Positions 36,413-45,109 are shown, counted from the stretch's first letter. The stretch: DNA of 64,000 bases from Oceanospirillum sp048270425 (GCA_048270425.1 JBLWSY010000003.1:195093-259092), one strand, 5' to 3'. Numbers and translations are program-made. The notes: generated by a model not told the origin, from the letters alone.

Positions 36413-37876
36413 ATGGTGAATACTGTGCTTAAACAGCCTCTTTTACAGTTTACAAAGTTCACAATGGCCGCAGCCACGCTGCTGGCTGCGGTGTCTTTGT
36501 CCGGCTGCAATCAGCCCACCGTTCTGGAAGAAGTTAAACAAACCGGCACGTTGAAGATTCTCACCCGCAATACCCCAACAACCTATTACGAGGGTGCTGA
36601 TGGCCCTGCTGGCCTTGAATACGAGCTGGCCAGCATGTTTGCCGATCATCTGGGAGTGAAACTCGAGGTCGACAGTAACCACGATATTCAGGATATCTAC
36701 CAATCCCTGGAAGATGGTGACGCGCACCTGGCTGCTGCCGGTCTTGAGATCAGCCTGGAGCGTACCAATCAGGTCTATTTCAGCCAGAGCTATATGGAAG
36801 TTCAACCGGTAGTAATCTACAACCGAAAAGAAAAAACACCCCGCACCATTGAAGACCTGATCGGCAAGCAAACGGCCGTTATTGCCGGTACTAACAACGC
36901 TCAGCTTATGCGGGAAATGCAGCAGAAATACCCCAAACTGAGCTGGAAAGAGACCAGTGACCTGGAAGCTACCGACCTGATCCGCATGGTGCACGACCAG
37001 GAACTGGATGCCGCTATTATCAACTCCAACGAGTTTGATATTAACAAAGCCTATTATTCACGGGCCAAGCTCGCGTTCACATTTGATGAGCCCCATAAGC
37101 TGGCTTGGGCAATGCCCAAACATCGCGATAATACCCTCTACAACGCGGCTCGTGATTTCTTTAATCAGATCGAATCTGACGGCACTCTTTCTCAGGTTAA
37201 AGACCGCTATTTTGGGCACACCGAAGAGCTGAACTACGTTGGTGTTCAACTTTTTTTACGGCATATTCGTAACCGTTTGCCCAAATACGAGAAGCACTTC
37301 AAACAAGCTGCAGAAAAGTACAATCTGGACTGGCGCTTACTGGCAGCTACCGGCTACCAGGAATCCCACTGGCGCCCACGGGCTAAATCACCTACCGGTG
37401 TCCGCGGTCTTATGATGCTGACCCTGAATACCGCCAGTGATATGGGGGTTACCAACCGACTGGATGCCAAACAGAGCATCTACGGCGGAGCCCGCTATCT
37501 GTCCAAACTGATCCGTCGTATGCCGGAGCAGATTGTTGAGCCGGATCGCACCTGGATGGCCCTGGCGTCCTACAACGTAGGTTATGGTCATCTGGAAGAT
37601 GCCCGTAAGATCACCGAGCACATGAAGAAAGATCCGAATAAATGGATCGATGTGCGGGAACACCTGCCACTACTGCAGAAACGTAACTGGTACCGCTTCA
37701 CCAAACATGGCTTTGCCCGAGGTGAAGAACCGGTGCATTACGTACAAAACATCCGCCAGTACTACGATATTCTGACCTGGTACGACAGCCGCCTGCAGCA
37801 GGTTGCTCAGAATCAGGCAACCGAACAGAGCGTAGAAGAAGCCGTTAGCTTCAGTATTGTGCCGCCCGTTCTCTAA
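36413..37876 (+). CDS. mltF: Membrane-bound lytic murein transglycosylase F
   Basis: MltF cleaves peptidoglycan to 1,6-anhydro products. The 487 residues start with a hydrophobic signal that ends LSGC, a lipobox-like site. A SBP_bac_3-like ligand domain (about 40-270) and an SLT domain (about 300-450) follow. The catalytic Glu is in GYQESHWRPRAKSPTGVRGLMML. Later motifs are GGARYL and YNVGYGHLEDAR. It is divergent from purL, as in E. coli. Confidence 0.95.
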   Translation: MVNTVLKQPLLQFTKFTMAAATLLAAVSLSGCNQPTVLEEVKQTGTLKILTRNTPTTYYEGADGPAGLEYELASMFADHLGVKLEVDSNHDIQDIYQSLEDGDAHLAAAGLEISLERTNQVYFSQSYMEVQPVVIYNRKEKTPRTIEDLIGKQTAVIAGTNNAQLMREMQQKYPKLSWKETSDLEATDLIRMVHDQELDAAIINSNEFDINKAYYSRAKLAFTFDEPHKLAWAMPKHRDNTLYNAARDFFNQIESDGTLSQVKDRYFGHTEELNYVGVQLFLRHIRNRLPKYEKHFKQAAEKYNLDWRLLAATGYQESHWRPRAKSPTGVRGLMMLTLNTASDMGVTNRLDAKQSIYGGARYLSKLIRRMPEQIVEPDRTWMALASYNVGYGHLEDARKITEHMKKDPNKWIDVREHLPLLQKRNWYRFTKHGFARGEEPVHYVQNIRQYYDILTWYDSRLQQVAQNQATEQSVEEAVSFSIVPPVL

Positions 37877-37889
37877 GAGCACTCCTTAC

Positions 37890-38351
37890 CTAACCATTCT
37901 TCCTGCGCGCCGCAAAAAAAGCCTTCATAATCTGCTTACTTTTACCGGACAAAAGCCCACCGGTAACGGCAACTTTATGGTTGTACCAGGGCTGGGCAAA
38001 TAAATTGCAGATGCTCTCATTTACACCAGTTCGGGGTTCCGCCGCCCCGTAATACACATGGCGGATACGGCTGTGAATAATCGCACCAGCGCACATGGTG
38101 CAGGGTTCAAGCGTGACATAAAGATCACACTCATTCAGACGATAGTTATCCAGTTGTTTTGCCGCATCCCTCAACGCCATTATCTCGGCATGAGCCGTTG
38201 GATCACAGCCAGCAACCGGCTGATTCCAGCCACGGCCAACAATCTCACCGTTATAAACCACCACAGCACCAACCGGCACCTCGCCCTCATCTGCCGCCTG
38301 TTGCGCCAGCTCAAGGGCCCTGTGCATAAAATATTCCGGCTTATGGCTCAT
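37890..38351 (-). CDS. tadA: tRNA-specific adenosine deaminase TadA
   Basis: TadA converts A34 to inosine in tRNA-Arg(ACG), an essential reaction. The zinc site is visible: AHAEIMALRDA with the catalytic Glu and PCTMCAGAI with the two Cys. I chose the ATG at 38351 (MSHKPEYFMHRALELA), which matches family N-termini; a TTG at 38369 is possible. It is convergent with mltF, with only 13 bp between them. Confidence 0.93.
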   Translation of the reverse strand: MSHKPEYFMHRALELAQQAADEGEVPVGAVVVYNGEIVGRGWNQPVAGCDPTAHAEIMALRDAAKQLDNYRLNECDLYVTLEPCTMCAGAIIHSRIRHVYYGAAEPRTGVNESICNLFAQPWYNHKVAVTGGLLSGKSKQIMKAFFAARRKNG

Positions 38352-38529
38352 AATATAAAAACAATCCAATCAACGAAGCGAAGAAACAACAGCCCTGCAA
38401 CACACTGAAGCAAAAGCAGAAGGTTATTCTGATAGCGCTTATGATAATCTGTTTTGCTGTCATGATGACACTTAACACCAGAACCAAGACACCCAACACT
38501 AAAATCAGGATATTAAACACCTGAGCCAT
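38341..38529 (-). CDS. Possible small membrane protein overlapping tadA start
   Basis: The frame encodes 62 residues with two hydrophobic stretches (FNILILVLGVLVLVLSVIM and CCFFASLIGLFLYY). Its stop lies 8 bases inside tadA, a spacing that could couple their translation. There is no clear ribosome site and I recognise no family, so it may also be a chance frame in AT-rich upstream DNA. Confidence 0.3.
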   Translation of the reverse strand: MAQVFNILILVLGVLVLVLSVIMTAKQIIISAIRITFCFCFSVLQGCCFFASLIGLFLYYEP

Positions 38530-38632
38530 CACATGACGTGCTGGTAACTGACACGATGACTTGCCGGTTTAAGACTTCAAATCGCTGGCAGGATAAAAGG
38601 TGTTGAACAGATAAGCCGGAGGTGCGTAATTC

Positions 38633-39457
38633 ATGTCTTCTTCACGTTTCAAAGCGGTTAAAAAAACCGCCTCATTGCTTGGCCTCGGTCTGATAACCTT
38701 ATTACCCGTCACTCTGGCTGATGCTGCTCCGGTGCGCTTTCTCGTGGGTTATCCAATTGAAGCGGATGCACCCTACTATCTGGACTCCGGCACTGAGATT
38801 CCTGCCAACAACCCAGGTTATAGTGTGGAAGTGATGCAGGAAGTCGGTAAGCGGGTCAAAGAGGTTCGCTTTCAGCTGGTCCGCTGCGAGTTCACCGACT
38901 GTCTGGAGCAAATAAAAACCGGCAAGCTGGATGGTTTTTTTAATGTCCCCTATCGTGAGCACTGGCTTTTTACCGGTAAGTATCCGTTCACAAAAGCGCA
39001 GGTCGATCCCCGTCAGAAACTCTATGGGGAAGAATACGCCCTCTATCGCATCAAGGACAATCGCCGCGTCACCACCGATGGCGATCGCATTTACGGCCTC
39101 AAAGGTCAGAGTGTGGCAGTAAAAACCGATAGCCCTGTGATTCCATTGCTTGAGGAGAACAACTATCCGGTAGTGAGCTTTGCGACCACGACTGAAGCAC
39201 TACAGGCTATGCTGCAGCGAGAAGTCCCTGCTGCCGTTCTGGTTGCGGAGCATGTCGAAACGCTTGCCCGCATGCACCCGGAACTGAGCGATCTGATCAG
39301 CCGGGCAGAATACAGTCTGTATGAAGAGGATTATTACCTGATGCTGAGCCGGCAGTTTTATGCCAAAAAGCCTTGGCTGGCAGAGAAAATCTGGACAGAG
39401 CAAACCAAAGTCCAACAGGAACTGGCTGAGAAACTGGCCAATAAATACATCCGCTGA
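38633..39457 (+). CDS. Periplasmic substrate-binding protein, SBP_bac_3 type
   Basis: The 274-residue precursor has a signal peptide (about 1-31, ending LADA before APVRF) and a family-3 solute-binding domain: NNPGYSVEVMQEVGKRV, LDGFFNVPYREHWLFTG and KLYGEEYALYR. Such proteins usually bind amino acids or small polar solutes. No ABC permease or ATPase is adjacent, so it may work with a distant transporter or in signalling. The ATG has GGAGGT upstream and it is divergent from tadA. Confidence 0.82.
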   Translation: MSSSRFKAVKKTASLLGLGLITLLPVTLADAAPVRFLVGYPIEADAPYYLDSGTEIPANNPGYSVEVMQEVGKRVKEVRFQLVRCEFTDCLEQIKTGKLDGFFNVPYREHWLFTGKYPFTKAQVDPRQKLYGEEYALYRIKDNRRVTTDGDRIYGLKGQSVAVKTDSPVIPLLEENNYPVVSFATTTEALQAMLQREVPAAVLVAEHVETLARMHPELSDLISRAEYSLYEEDYYLMLSRQFYAKKPWLAEKIWTEQTKVQQELAEKLANKYIR

Positions 39458-39486
39458 TTCTCATATTTATCGGATCATCCAAACGC

Positions 39487-39512
39487 AAAAAAGCCCCTTT
39501 CGGGGCTTTTTT
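39487..39512. terminator. Bidirectional terminator between the binding protein and the secreted protein
   Basis: AAAAAAGCCCC / GGGGCTTTTTT with loop TTTC and T-runs on both strands lies between the two convergent genes. Confidence 0.88.
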
Positions 39513-39542
39513 GGTGGGGGTATGTTTTCTGCGGTTTAATAC

Positions 39543-40652
39543 TTATTCGCAGAAGTTACCATTCGCATCGCAATCACCTTTTGCATCCAGGTGAACCGCA
39601 AGGTAAGCATCACCACCGGTATGACTCAGGAAGAAATCATAACGGGTCGCTTCTTCATCGAAGTCTTTGATATAGCCCAGCTGACCCGGGGCTACGGTAC
39701 AGGTATGACCTTCACCTACAAAGGCCTGAACGGTTGTGAAGCCGTAGCCTGGCAGAGTCTGGATCGAAATCGCAACCATATTACCGTTATTGGTGATCGT
39801 GGCTGTACCGATCAGGCTGCCTTTAGTGATGTCGTTACGACCGGCAGCAGCGTAGATATCGCGAACAACCGTATCACCTTCCGCAACCGGACCTACAGAC
39901 CAACCCCAACGGGTTGCCAGCATGTCTCCACCAAACTCACCGCCATCATCGAAGGTGCCACGAATATTGTCATCGCCACAGCTTTCGATACTGTCGAAGG
40001 TATTCGCACCATAGAACCAGGCTGTTTCAGAGCCACGGTTACCAACCGGAGGATCAACCGGGCCGTCATCACAGGTTACAACAAAGTTGAAGCTGCTACG
40101 GGTAGCCCAACTACCACGATCAACCACACGGTTACCATCACTCCAACCGGTTTCGGTCTGATAGCCGCCGGAACCATCAGGCATGCCAACAACAGCATGT
40201 GCCATCATGTAAAATGCAGGCAGTTCAACGCCGCACATCGCATCAAGATCATCAAACATGCCGGTAAAAGAAGCGATTGGAACAGTAACTGAGTAACTGC
40301 TGATCCAACCCAGATCACCGGAGTTGTAGGGGAAAGTACCTATCTTAGGATTGCCCTTCTTGTTTTGCGGGTAGCCATCCGCGTTTTCGCCAACCCATGC
40401 ATGGGTTTCACCCAGCAACCAGCCATCCTGAGTCTGGTAATCGATAACCAGATTTTCACCATCGATGCTCAGGCAAACATCGCCTGCATCAATACTTTGA
40501 CCCGCCATCAGATCGAAGCATTGGGTCTCAGGGTCAATTGAAAGCACAACATTGTCAGCCTTTGCAGCGAAAGAGGCTGACAGGAGTAAAGCGCCGGCAA
40601 CAGCGGGAAGCATGCTCTGCTTCAGGACTGTCGTTAATGTATTCTGATTCAT
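39543..40652 (-). CDS. Secreted Cys-containing protein of unknown family
   Basis: The 369-residue precursor has a signal peptide cut after FAAKA, before DNVVLS. I do not recognise the family. Two halves look related: the N-terminal part has ETHAWVGE and ends near CDDGPVDPP, a Pro-rich linker; the C-terminal part has TTVQAFVGEGHTC. Eight Cys are spread through the mature protein and could form disulfides. The tail DCDANGNFCE is acidic and resembles a Ca-binding loop. I chose the ATG at 40652, with GGGGA seven bases upstream. It probably acts outside the cell or on the surface; it is followed by a strong terminator. Confidence 0.6.
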   Translation of the reverse strand: MNQNTLTTVLKQSMLPAVAGALLLSASFAAKADNVVLSIDPETQCFDLMAGQSIDAGDVCLSIDGENLVIDYQTQDGWLLGETHAWVGENADGYPQNKKGNPKIGTFPYNSGDLGWISSYSVTVPIASFTGMFDDLDAMCGVELPAFYMMAHAVVGMPDGSGGYQTETGWSDGNRVVDRGSWATRSSFNFVVTCDDGPVDPPVGNRGSETAWFYGANTFDSIESCGDDNIRGTFDDGGEFGGDMLATRWGWSVGPVAEGDTVVRDIYAAAGRNDITKGSLIGTATITNNGNMVAISIQTLPGYGFTTVQAFVGEGHTCTVAPGQLGYIKDFDEEATRYDFFLSHTGGDAYLAVHLDAKGDCDANGNFCE

Positions 40653-40778
40653 GAGTATGTCCCCACTTATTGTTATCTTACGATACATAGTGTAACAAAA
40701 TGTAATAAAAGCAATAAGGAAAATACTACATATTCTTACAAGGCAAGATGAAGATAAATACTCTGACTAATTACAACC

Positions 40779-40794
40779 AGGCCCAAAGCTTGCA
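40779..40794 (+). promoter_or_regulatory. Candidate sigma54 promoter upstream of doeB2
   Basis: AGGCCCAAAGCTTGCA has GG and GC spaced by exactly ten bases, as in sigma54 -24/-12 elements, and TTGCA fits the -12 consensus, but the -24 half departs from TGGCAC. It lies about 76 bp before the start codon. Confidence 0.35.
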
Positions 40795-40869
40795 GTTTTG
40801 CGTCTCATGACTAGGGTAAAGGGAGCAAGTACAGAGTGAGGTAATGACATCAACGATCAGGAGAATCCT

Positions 40870-42087
40870 GTGAGCAATTCGCTAGCAAGCCATAAAAACC
40901 CAATAGATAACCGAACTGAAGCGGAAGATCATTGGTCCGAGATCACCCGGCAAGCCGTACAGCTTCGCCAAGAACTGCACCGTCAACCCGAGTTGACCTG
41001 GCAGGAGGTTGAAACCAGTCAAACGATTCGACGCTATCTGGATCTGCTGCAGATTCCCTGGCGGGAATGTGAACAGGTTGGCACCCTGGCGACTCTGGCA
41101 CCGAATGCACCAGGAACTCATATCGCTCTGCGAGGCGATATTGACGCCCTTCCGATTCAGGAAGAAGCTCCGATCAGTTATGCCTCTGAAACACCGGGTT
41201 GCATGCATGCCTGCGGTCACGATGGTCATACCGCGGCACTTTGGGCCGCTGCTGCCTGGCTGAAATCCCACGAGGATAAGCTACCGGGACCAGTAACCCT
41301 TATCTTTCAGCCTGCAGAGGAAGGTGGTCACGGTGCAAAAGCCCTGATTGATGCCGGAGCCCTCAAAGGCATTGACCGTATCTACGGTTGGCATAACTGG
41401 CCTGCAATCCCCTACGGTCAGGCGGTCTGTCCCGATGGCACCGTGATGGCGGGCAACGGTACCTTCCATATCCGGGTAAAGGGCAAAGGCGGCCATGCCA
41501 GTCAGCCGGAACTCTGCCGCGATCCTCTGCTGGCAGGCTCTGCGATGGTGCTTAACCTGCAGCAGATTATCAGTCGTCGCATTGCCCCACAGGATGCCGC
41601 TGTGGTTAGTGTCTGCTCATTTCAGGCCGAAAGTGCCGCCACTGTGATTCCGGAACAGGCCTTGATCGAAGGCAGCATCCGTCTGTCATCACCGGAACTG
41701 CGCCAGCCAATCAATCAGCTGATCGAACAGATCTGTCAGGATACCGCCCGCAGTTACGGGGTCGACGTTGAGGTTGAGATACGTTCCCGCTACGAAGCGA
41801 CGGTCAATCATCCGGAAGCAGCATCAGCATTTCGTCAGGCGCTACGCACTAATCTGGGAGACGACTGGCAGAGTGATACACCCACACCCATCATGGCTTC
41901 AGAAGATTTCAGCTACTACCTGCAACAGATTCCCGGTGCCTTTGCCCTGATCGGTATGGCCGAAAACGATGCGTTTACCGCCCCTTGCCACAGCCCGCAT
42001 TATCAGTTTAATGACCGGTTGCTACCTCAGGTGGTTGCTATTTTTGCCCAACTTAGCGGAGCGCCCTTACCGCCAATTCAAACCTGA
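40870..42087 (+). CDS. doeB2: M20 family amidohydrolase, probable N-acetyl-diaminobutyrate deacetylase (DoeB2-type)
   Basis: The 405-residue cytosolic metallo-hydrolase of peptidase family M20 has LRGDIDALPIQEE near residue 92, ACGHDGHTAAL near 117 and the catalytic PAEEGGHGAKALIDAG near 150. The proposed role is to remove acetyl from N-acetyl-2,4-diaminobutyrate released from ectoine by the M24 enzyme downstream. This rests on neighbours, since M20 amidohydrolases act on many acyl amino acids. The start is GTG with CAGGAG upstream. A hairpin overlaps the stop (CTGATAAAG / CTTTATCAG, 42084-42108). It is 448 bp from doeD, so it may be a separate transcript. Confidence 0.72.
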   Translation: MSNSLASHKNPIDNRTEAEDHWSEITRQAVQLRQELHRQPELTWQEVETSQTIRRYLDLLQIPWRECEQVGTLATLAPNAPGTHIALRGDIDALPIQEEAPISYASETPGCMHACGHDGHTAALWAAAAWLKSHEDKLPGPVTLIFQPAEEGGHGAKALIDAGALKGIDRIYGWHNWPAIPYGQAVCPDGTVMAGNGTFHIRVKGKGGHASQPELCRDPLLAGSAMVLNLQQIISRRIAPQDAAVVSVCSFQAESAATVIPEQALIEGSIRLSSPELRQPINQLIEQICQDTARSYGVDVEVEIRSRYEATVNHPEAASAFRQALRTNLGDDWQSDTPTPIMASEDFSYYLQQIPGAFALIGMAENDAFTAPCHSPHYQFNDRLLPQVVAIFAQLSGAPLPPIQT

Positions 42088-42535
42088 TAAAGGAAACCGC
42101 TTTATCAGACTCATCACGTGTGAACCCAACAGCCTAAAAAAGCACCGAAAACCAGCCAAAGAGCATTGGCCAGTCCGTTTTTCTTCAAAATCCGATAAAT
42201 ACATTACATTTTCATACTGACTTGCAGGATATCGCTATATCACCTACGGTGAAGGGCAGACCATTAAAAAACTGCCGATTGCACCTCGTTTCTAATTTGC
42301 CGAATAAGGCTAGGAAGGGGAGCAATGGGGCGGCTTTTTTTCAGTCGGATCTCTGCATCCGGCACGGTCTGTCATCATTTTGGCCAGTGGTAACAAAGTT
42401 TAACCCGGTCACTATCTGTCCGGCTTTGTTTGTTCATAACTGGCTGCATTTAAATATCGTGCCACCGCAAGGGTGGTACCGACGCACTGGCTTAAAGGGA
42501 ATAACAGTTCCCAGAAGGTCAGTTTTGGAGGGGTT
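42088..42535 (+). promoter_or_regulatory. Structured leader of the aminotransferase gene (448 bp)
   Basis: This gap holds several ordered signals. A 24-codon protein-like remnant (42221-42295, LAGYRYITYGEGQ...RF) comes first. A 22-codon frame with a strong ribosome site (AGGAAGGGGAGCA, ATG at 42325, stop 42391-42393) follows. Then comes the hairpin AACAAAG (42392-42398) / CTTTGTT (42424-42430) with inner CCGG / CCGG, the hairpin CCACC / GGTGG (42462-42476), and GGGAA / TTCCC (42497-42512) close to the doeD ribosome site. None has a terminator T-run. The pattern suggests a cis-regulatory RNA or leader peptide. Confidence 0.45.
42325..42393 (+). CDS. Possible 22-residue leader peptide upstream of doeD
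   Basis: The short frame begins ATG with AAGGGGAG four bases upstream and ends just where the next hairpin begins (TAA 42391-42393). The peptide is MGRLFFSRISASGTVCHH followed by FGQW. It may be translated and influence the hairpins downstream, but it has no obvious run of one amino acid. Confidence 0.25.
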   Translation: MGRLFFSRISASGTVCHHFGQW

Positions 42536-43789
42536 ATGGAAATTTTTGAGCAATGGGAATCCGAAATCCGGGGTTACTCCCGGGCCTATCCAACGGTGTT
42601 TGCATCCGCATCAAATGCCCGACAGGTCGATGAGCAAGGCAAAAGCTATATCGATTTCTTTGCCGGTGCCGGTGTACTCAACTTCGGTCACAACAATCCC
42701 CGCATGAAACAAGCACTGATCGATTTTATTCAGGCCGATGGCGTTGCCCACAGCCTGGATATGAGCACCACAGTAAAGCGGGACTTTATCAGCGCTTTTG
42801 CGGAAACCATCCTCAAACCCCGTCAGATGAATTACAAAATGCAGTTTATGGGGCCAACCGGTACTAACTCCGTAGAAGCCGCCCTGAAACTGGCACGTCG
42901 GGTTACTGGTCGCCACCATGTTGTCGCTTTCAGTCAGGGCTTTCATGGCATGACATTGGGGGCTCTTGCCTGCACGGCCAATCAATACTTCCGTAACGCG
43001 GCTGGCGTTCCTCTGAACAACGTCAGCCATGCTCCCTTTGAAACCAACTTGGGTTGCGGCTCCGGCTGTCTGAAAACTCTTCGCGAAGGCTTTGAAAACA
43101 GCTCCAGCGGCTTCGAGCCACCGGCAGCCTTTATCGTAGAAACCATTCAGGCTGAAGGGGGCGTCAATATCGCCAGTGAAGCCTGGTTGATGGAACTTCA
43201 GAAACTGGCTAAAGATCTGGGTGCGCTGCTGATTATCGATGAGATTCAGGTGGGTTGTGGCCGTACCGGTAGCTATTTCAGTTTTGATAATACCGGCCTC
43301 GATCCGGACATCATCTGTTTGGCTAAAGGCATCGGTGGTTTTGGTACACCGCTGGCGATGAATCTGGTGAAACCGGAGCATGATGCCCACTGGCAACCAG
43401 GAGAACATACCGGCACGTTCCGGGGACAAGGCTTCTCCTTTGTTGCGGGTCGTGAAGCCCTGCGTTACTTCGAAGATAACGCCCTGATGGATCTGACCAA
43501 AGAGCGTGGCCACATGATTGCAGCTCGCCTGGCGGACATTGCCGCCCGTTATCCTAATTTCTCCTCGCGAGGTAAAGGCATGATTCAGGCGCTGGATACT
43601 AAAGATGGTGATGCCGCCAAAGCGATCGCCAAAACCTGCTTTGAATCCGGTCTGCTAGTCGGCCCATGCGGCGTTGGTGGTCAGGTGATCAAACTGATTC
43701 CGCCACTGACCATTCCGGATGATGATCTGGAAGAGGGCCTGAAGACTCTCGAACGAGCCGTTGCCACTGTGATGGAGGGCCGCGCATGA
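42536..43789 (+). CDS. doeD: Class-III aminotransferase, diaminobutyrate-type (DoeD/EctB-like)
   Basis: The 417-residue PLP enzyme closely matches EctB/DoeD proteins: MEIFEQWESEIRGYSRAYP, FFAGAGVLNFGHNNP, MQFMGPTGTNSVEAALKLARR, the DEIQVGCGRTG motif, and the PLP lysine in ICLAKGIGGFG. In ectoine breakdown it would convert 2,4-diaminobutyrate to aspartate semialdehyde. I chose the ATG at 42536, with GGAGGGG two bases upstream; a longer frame lacks support. The neighbouring hydrolases favour catabolism over ectoine synthesis, as no ectA or ectC is present. It overlaps doeA by ATGA. Confidence 0.82.
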   Translation: MEIFEQWESEIRGYSRAYPTVFASASNARQVDEQGKSYIDFFAGAGVLNFGHNNPRMKQALIDFIQADGVAHSLDMSTTVKRDFISAFAETILKPRQMNYKMQFMGPTGTNSVEAALKLARRVTGRHHVVAFSQGFHGMTLGALACTANQYFRNAAGVPLNNVSHAPFETNLGCGSGCLKTLREGFENSSSGFEPPAAFIVETIQAEGGVNIASEAWLMELQKLAKDLGALLIIDEIQVGCGRTGSYFSFDNTGLDPDIICLAKGIGGFGTPLAMNLVKPEHDAHWQPGEHTGTFRGQGFSFVAGREALRYFEDNALMDLTKERGHMIAARLADIAARYPNFSSRGKGMIQALDTKDGDAAKAIAKTCFESGLLVGPCGVGGQVIKLIPPLTIPDDDLEEGLKTLERAVATVMEGRA

Positions 43790-45108
43790 AGCAAAGAGAT
43801 GATATGACCTTCCCGTTTGCCGAATACGAGCGCCGTCTGAACGAACTGCGCCAGCGTATGGCCAAGCGGCTGCTGGATGCGGTGATCATCACCGATCCGG
43901 AAAACCTGATGTACCTGACGGATTATCAGACAACGGGGTACTCCTTCTTTCAGGCGCTGGTGATTCCATTGGAGGACGAACCCTTCATGATCACCCGCAA
44001 AATGGAAGAGTCGAATATTCATGCCCGTACGTGGGTGGAAAAAACCCGCCCCTACCCGGATACCGGTGATGCTATCCAGATGCTGATCGAATCGCTGCGG
44101 GAATTTGGCCTCTCTGACAAAGTACTGGGCTACGAGCGTAACAGCTACTTCTTCCCCGCTTACCATCAGGACTACCTGCACACCGCTTTTACTGAAGGCC
44201 GCCTGATGGACTGCTTCGGTATTGTCGAAGAGGGTCGTGCCTGCAAATCGGAAGCAGAACTGGAAATCATGCGCATCGCCGCCAAAGCGACTGTGGCAGG
44301 TATGCGCGCCGGTTTTGATGCCGTGCATCCCGGTGTTACCGAAAATGAGATCGGTGCTGCTATCAGTGAGGCGATGTTCCGGGCCGGTGGCGAGCCTCCG
44401 GCAGTGATGCCCTACGTCACCTCAGGGCCCCGTTCCATGATCGGTCACGCCACCTGGGAAGGCCGTAAGGTTCAGGCCGGTGAACATGTCTTTCTGGAAG
44501 TGGGTGGCTGCTACCGCCGCTACCACACCGCCATGATGCGTACCGTCATCTGCGGTGAACTGAGCGATTCCATGTATAAAGCTCAGGAGACAATGAAAAA
44601 TGCTCTCAAACATGTACGGGCAGAGCTGAGACCAGGAATGACCGTCTCTGACGCGGATAATCTGATACGTACGATTATTACCGATAATGATGTCGGTGCG
44701 CGCCTGATCACCCGCTCCGGCTACTCTATCGGCATCGCCTTTCCGCCAAGCTGGGATGAGGGCTACATCGTTAGCCTGAAGCAGGGCGACAGCACAATTC
44801 TGGAACCCGGTATGACCTTCCATATCATCCCGTGGATGTGGGGCGTTGATGGCGATAAGACCTGTGGTATCTCGGACACTATTTATATCACCGATAAGGG
44901 CTGCGCCTCCTTCTTTGACGGTATGGAAGAGGACTTTGTCATCAAGCCCGAGACCGAAATTAAAGATGTCATCAGTACATTTACCACCGAAAACGCCCAA
45001 AAAACGGTGCAGGCCCTGAAAAACGCAAAACAAGAGAAGCCAAAGAATAACAGCGGTAAAAATGCTGGCGACAAAAACGCTAACACTAAAAAATCAAAAG
45101 GAGCCTGA
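43786..45108 (+). CDS. doeA: M24-family hydrolase, probable ectoine hydrolase DoeA
   Basis: The 440-residue protein has the creatinase-type N-domain and the M24 pita-bread fold (EENEIGAAISEAM-like region, then RSGYSIGIAFPPSWDEGY and GMTFHIIPWMWGVDG, which resemble known ectoine hydrolases). The usual metal ligands are replaced: EVGGCYRRYHTAMMRT stands where a D...D pair is expected, consistent with the metal-independent ectoine hydrolases as I recall them. DoeA opens the ectoine ring to N-acetyl-diaminobutyrate. The last 30 residues are Lys/Asn-rich low complexity and not seen in the family core. It overlaps doeD by ATGA; doeC starts two bases after it. Confidence 0.75.
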   Translation: MKQRDDMTFPFAEYERRLNELRQRMAKRLLDAVIITDPENLMYLTDYQTTGYSFFQALVIPLEDEPFMITRKMEESNIHARTWVEKTRPYPDTGDAIQMLIESLREFGLSDKVLGYERNSYFFPAYHQDYLHTAFTEGRLMDCFGIVEEGRACKSEAELEIMRIAAKATVAGMRAGFDAVHPGVTENEIGAAISEAMFRAGGEPPAVMPYVTSGPRSMIGHATWEGRKVQAGEHVFLEVGGCYRRYHTAMMRTVICGELSDSMYKAQETMKNALKHVRAELRPGMTVSDADNLIRTIITDNDVGARLITRSGYSIGIAFPPSWDEGYIVSLKQGDSTILEPGMTFHIIPWMWGVDGDKTCGISDTIYITDKGCASFFDGMEEDFVIKPETEIKDVISTFTTENAQKTVQALKNAKQEKPKNNSGKNAGDKNANTKKSKGA

Positions 45109-45109
45109 T

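Noticed and set aside
42460..42486. AGGGTGGTACCG motif resembling a T-box antiterminator before doeD
   Set aside because: T-boxes are mainly Gram-positive and need a specifier stem and terminator helix; neither is visible, and doeD is not an aminoacyl-tRNA or amino-acid synthesis gene of the usual kind.
42536..43789. EctB of ectoine biosynthesis as an alternative for the aminotransferase
   Set aside because: No ectA or ectC is beside it, while an M24 hydrolase overlaps it and a deacetylase and an aldehyde dehydrogenase flank the pair, which fits breakdown.
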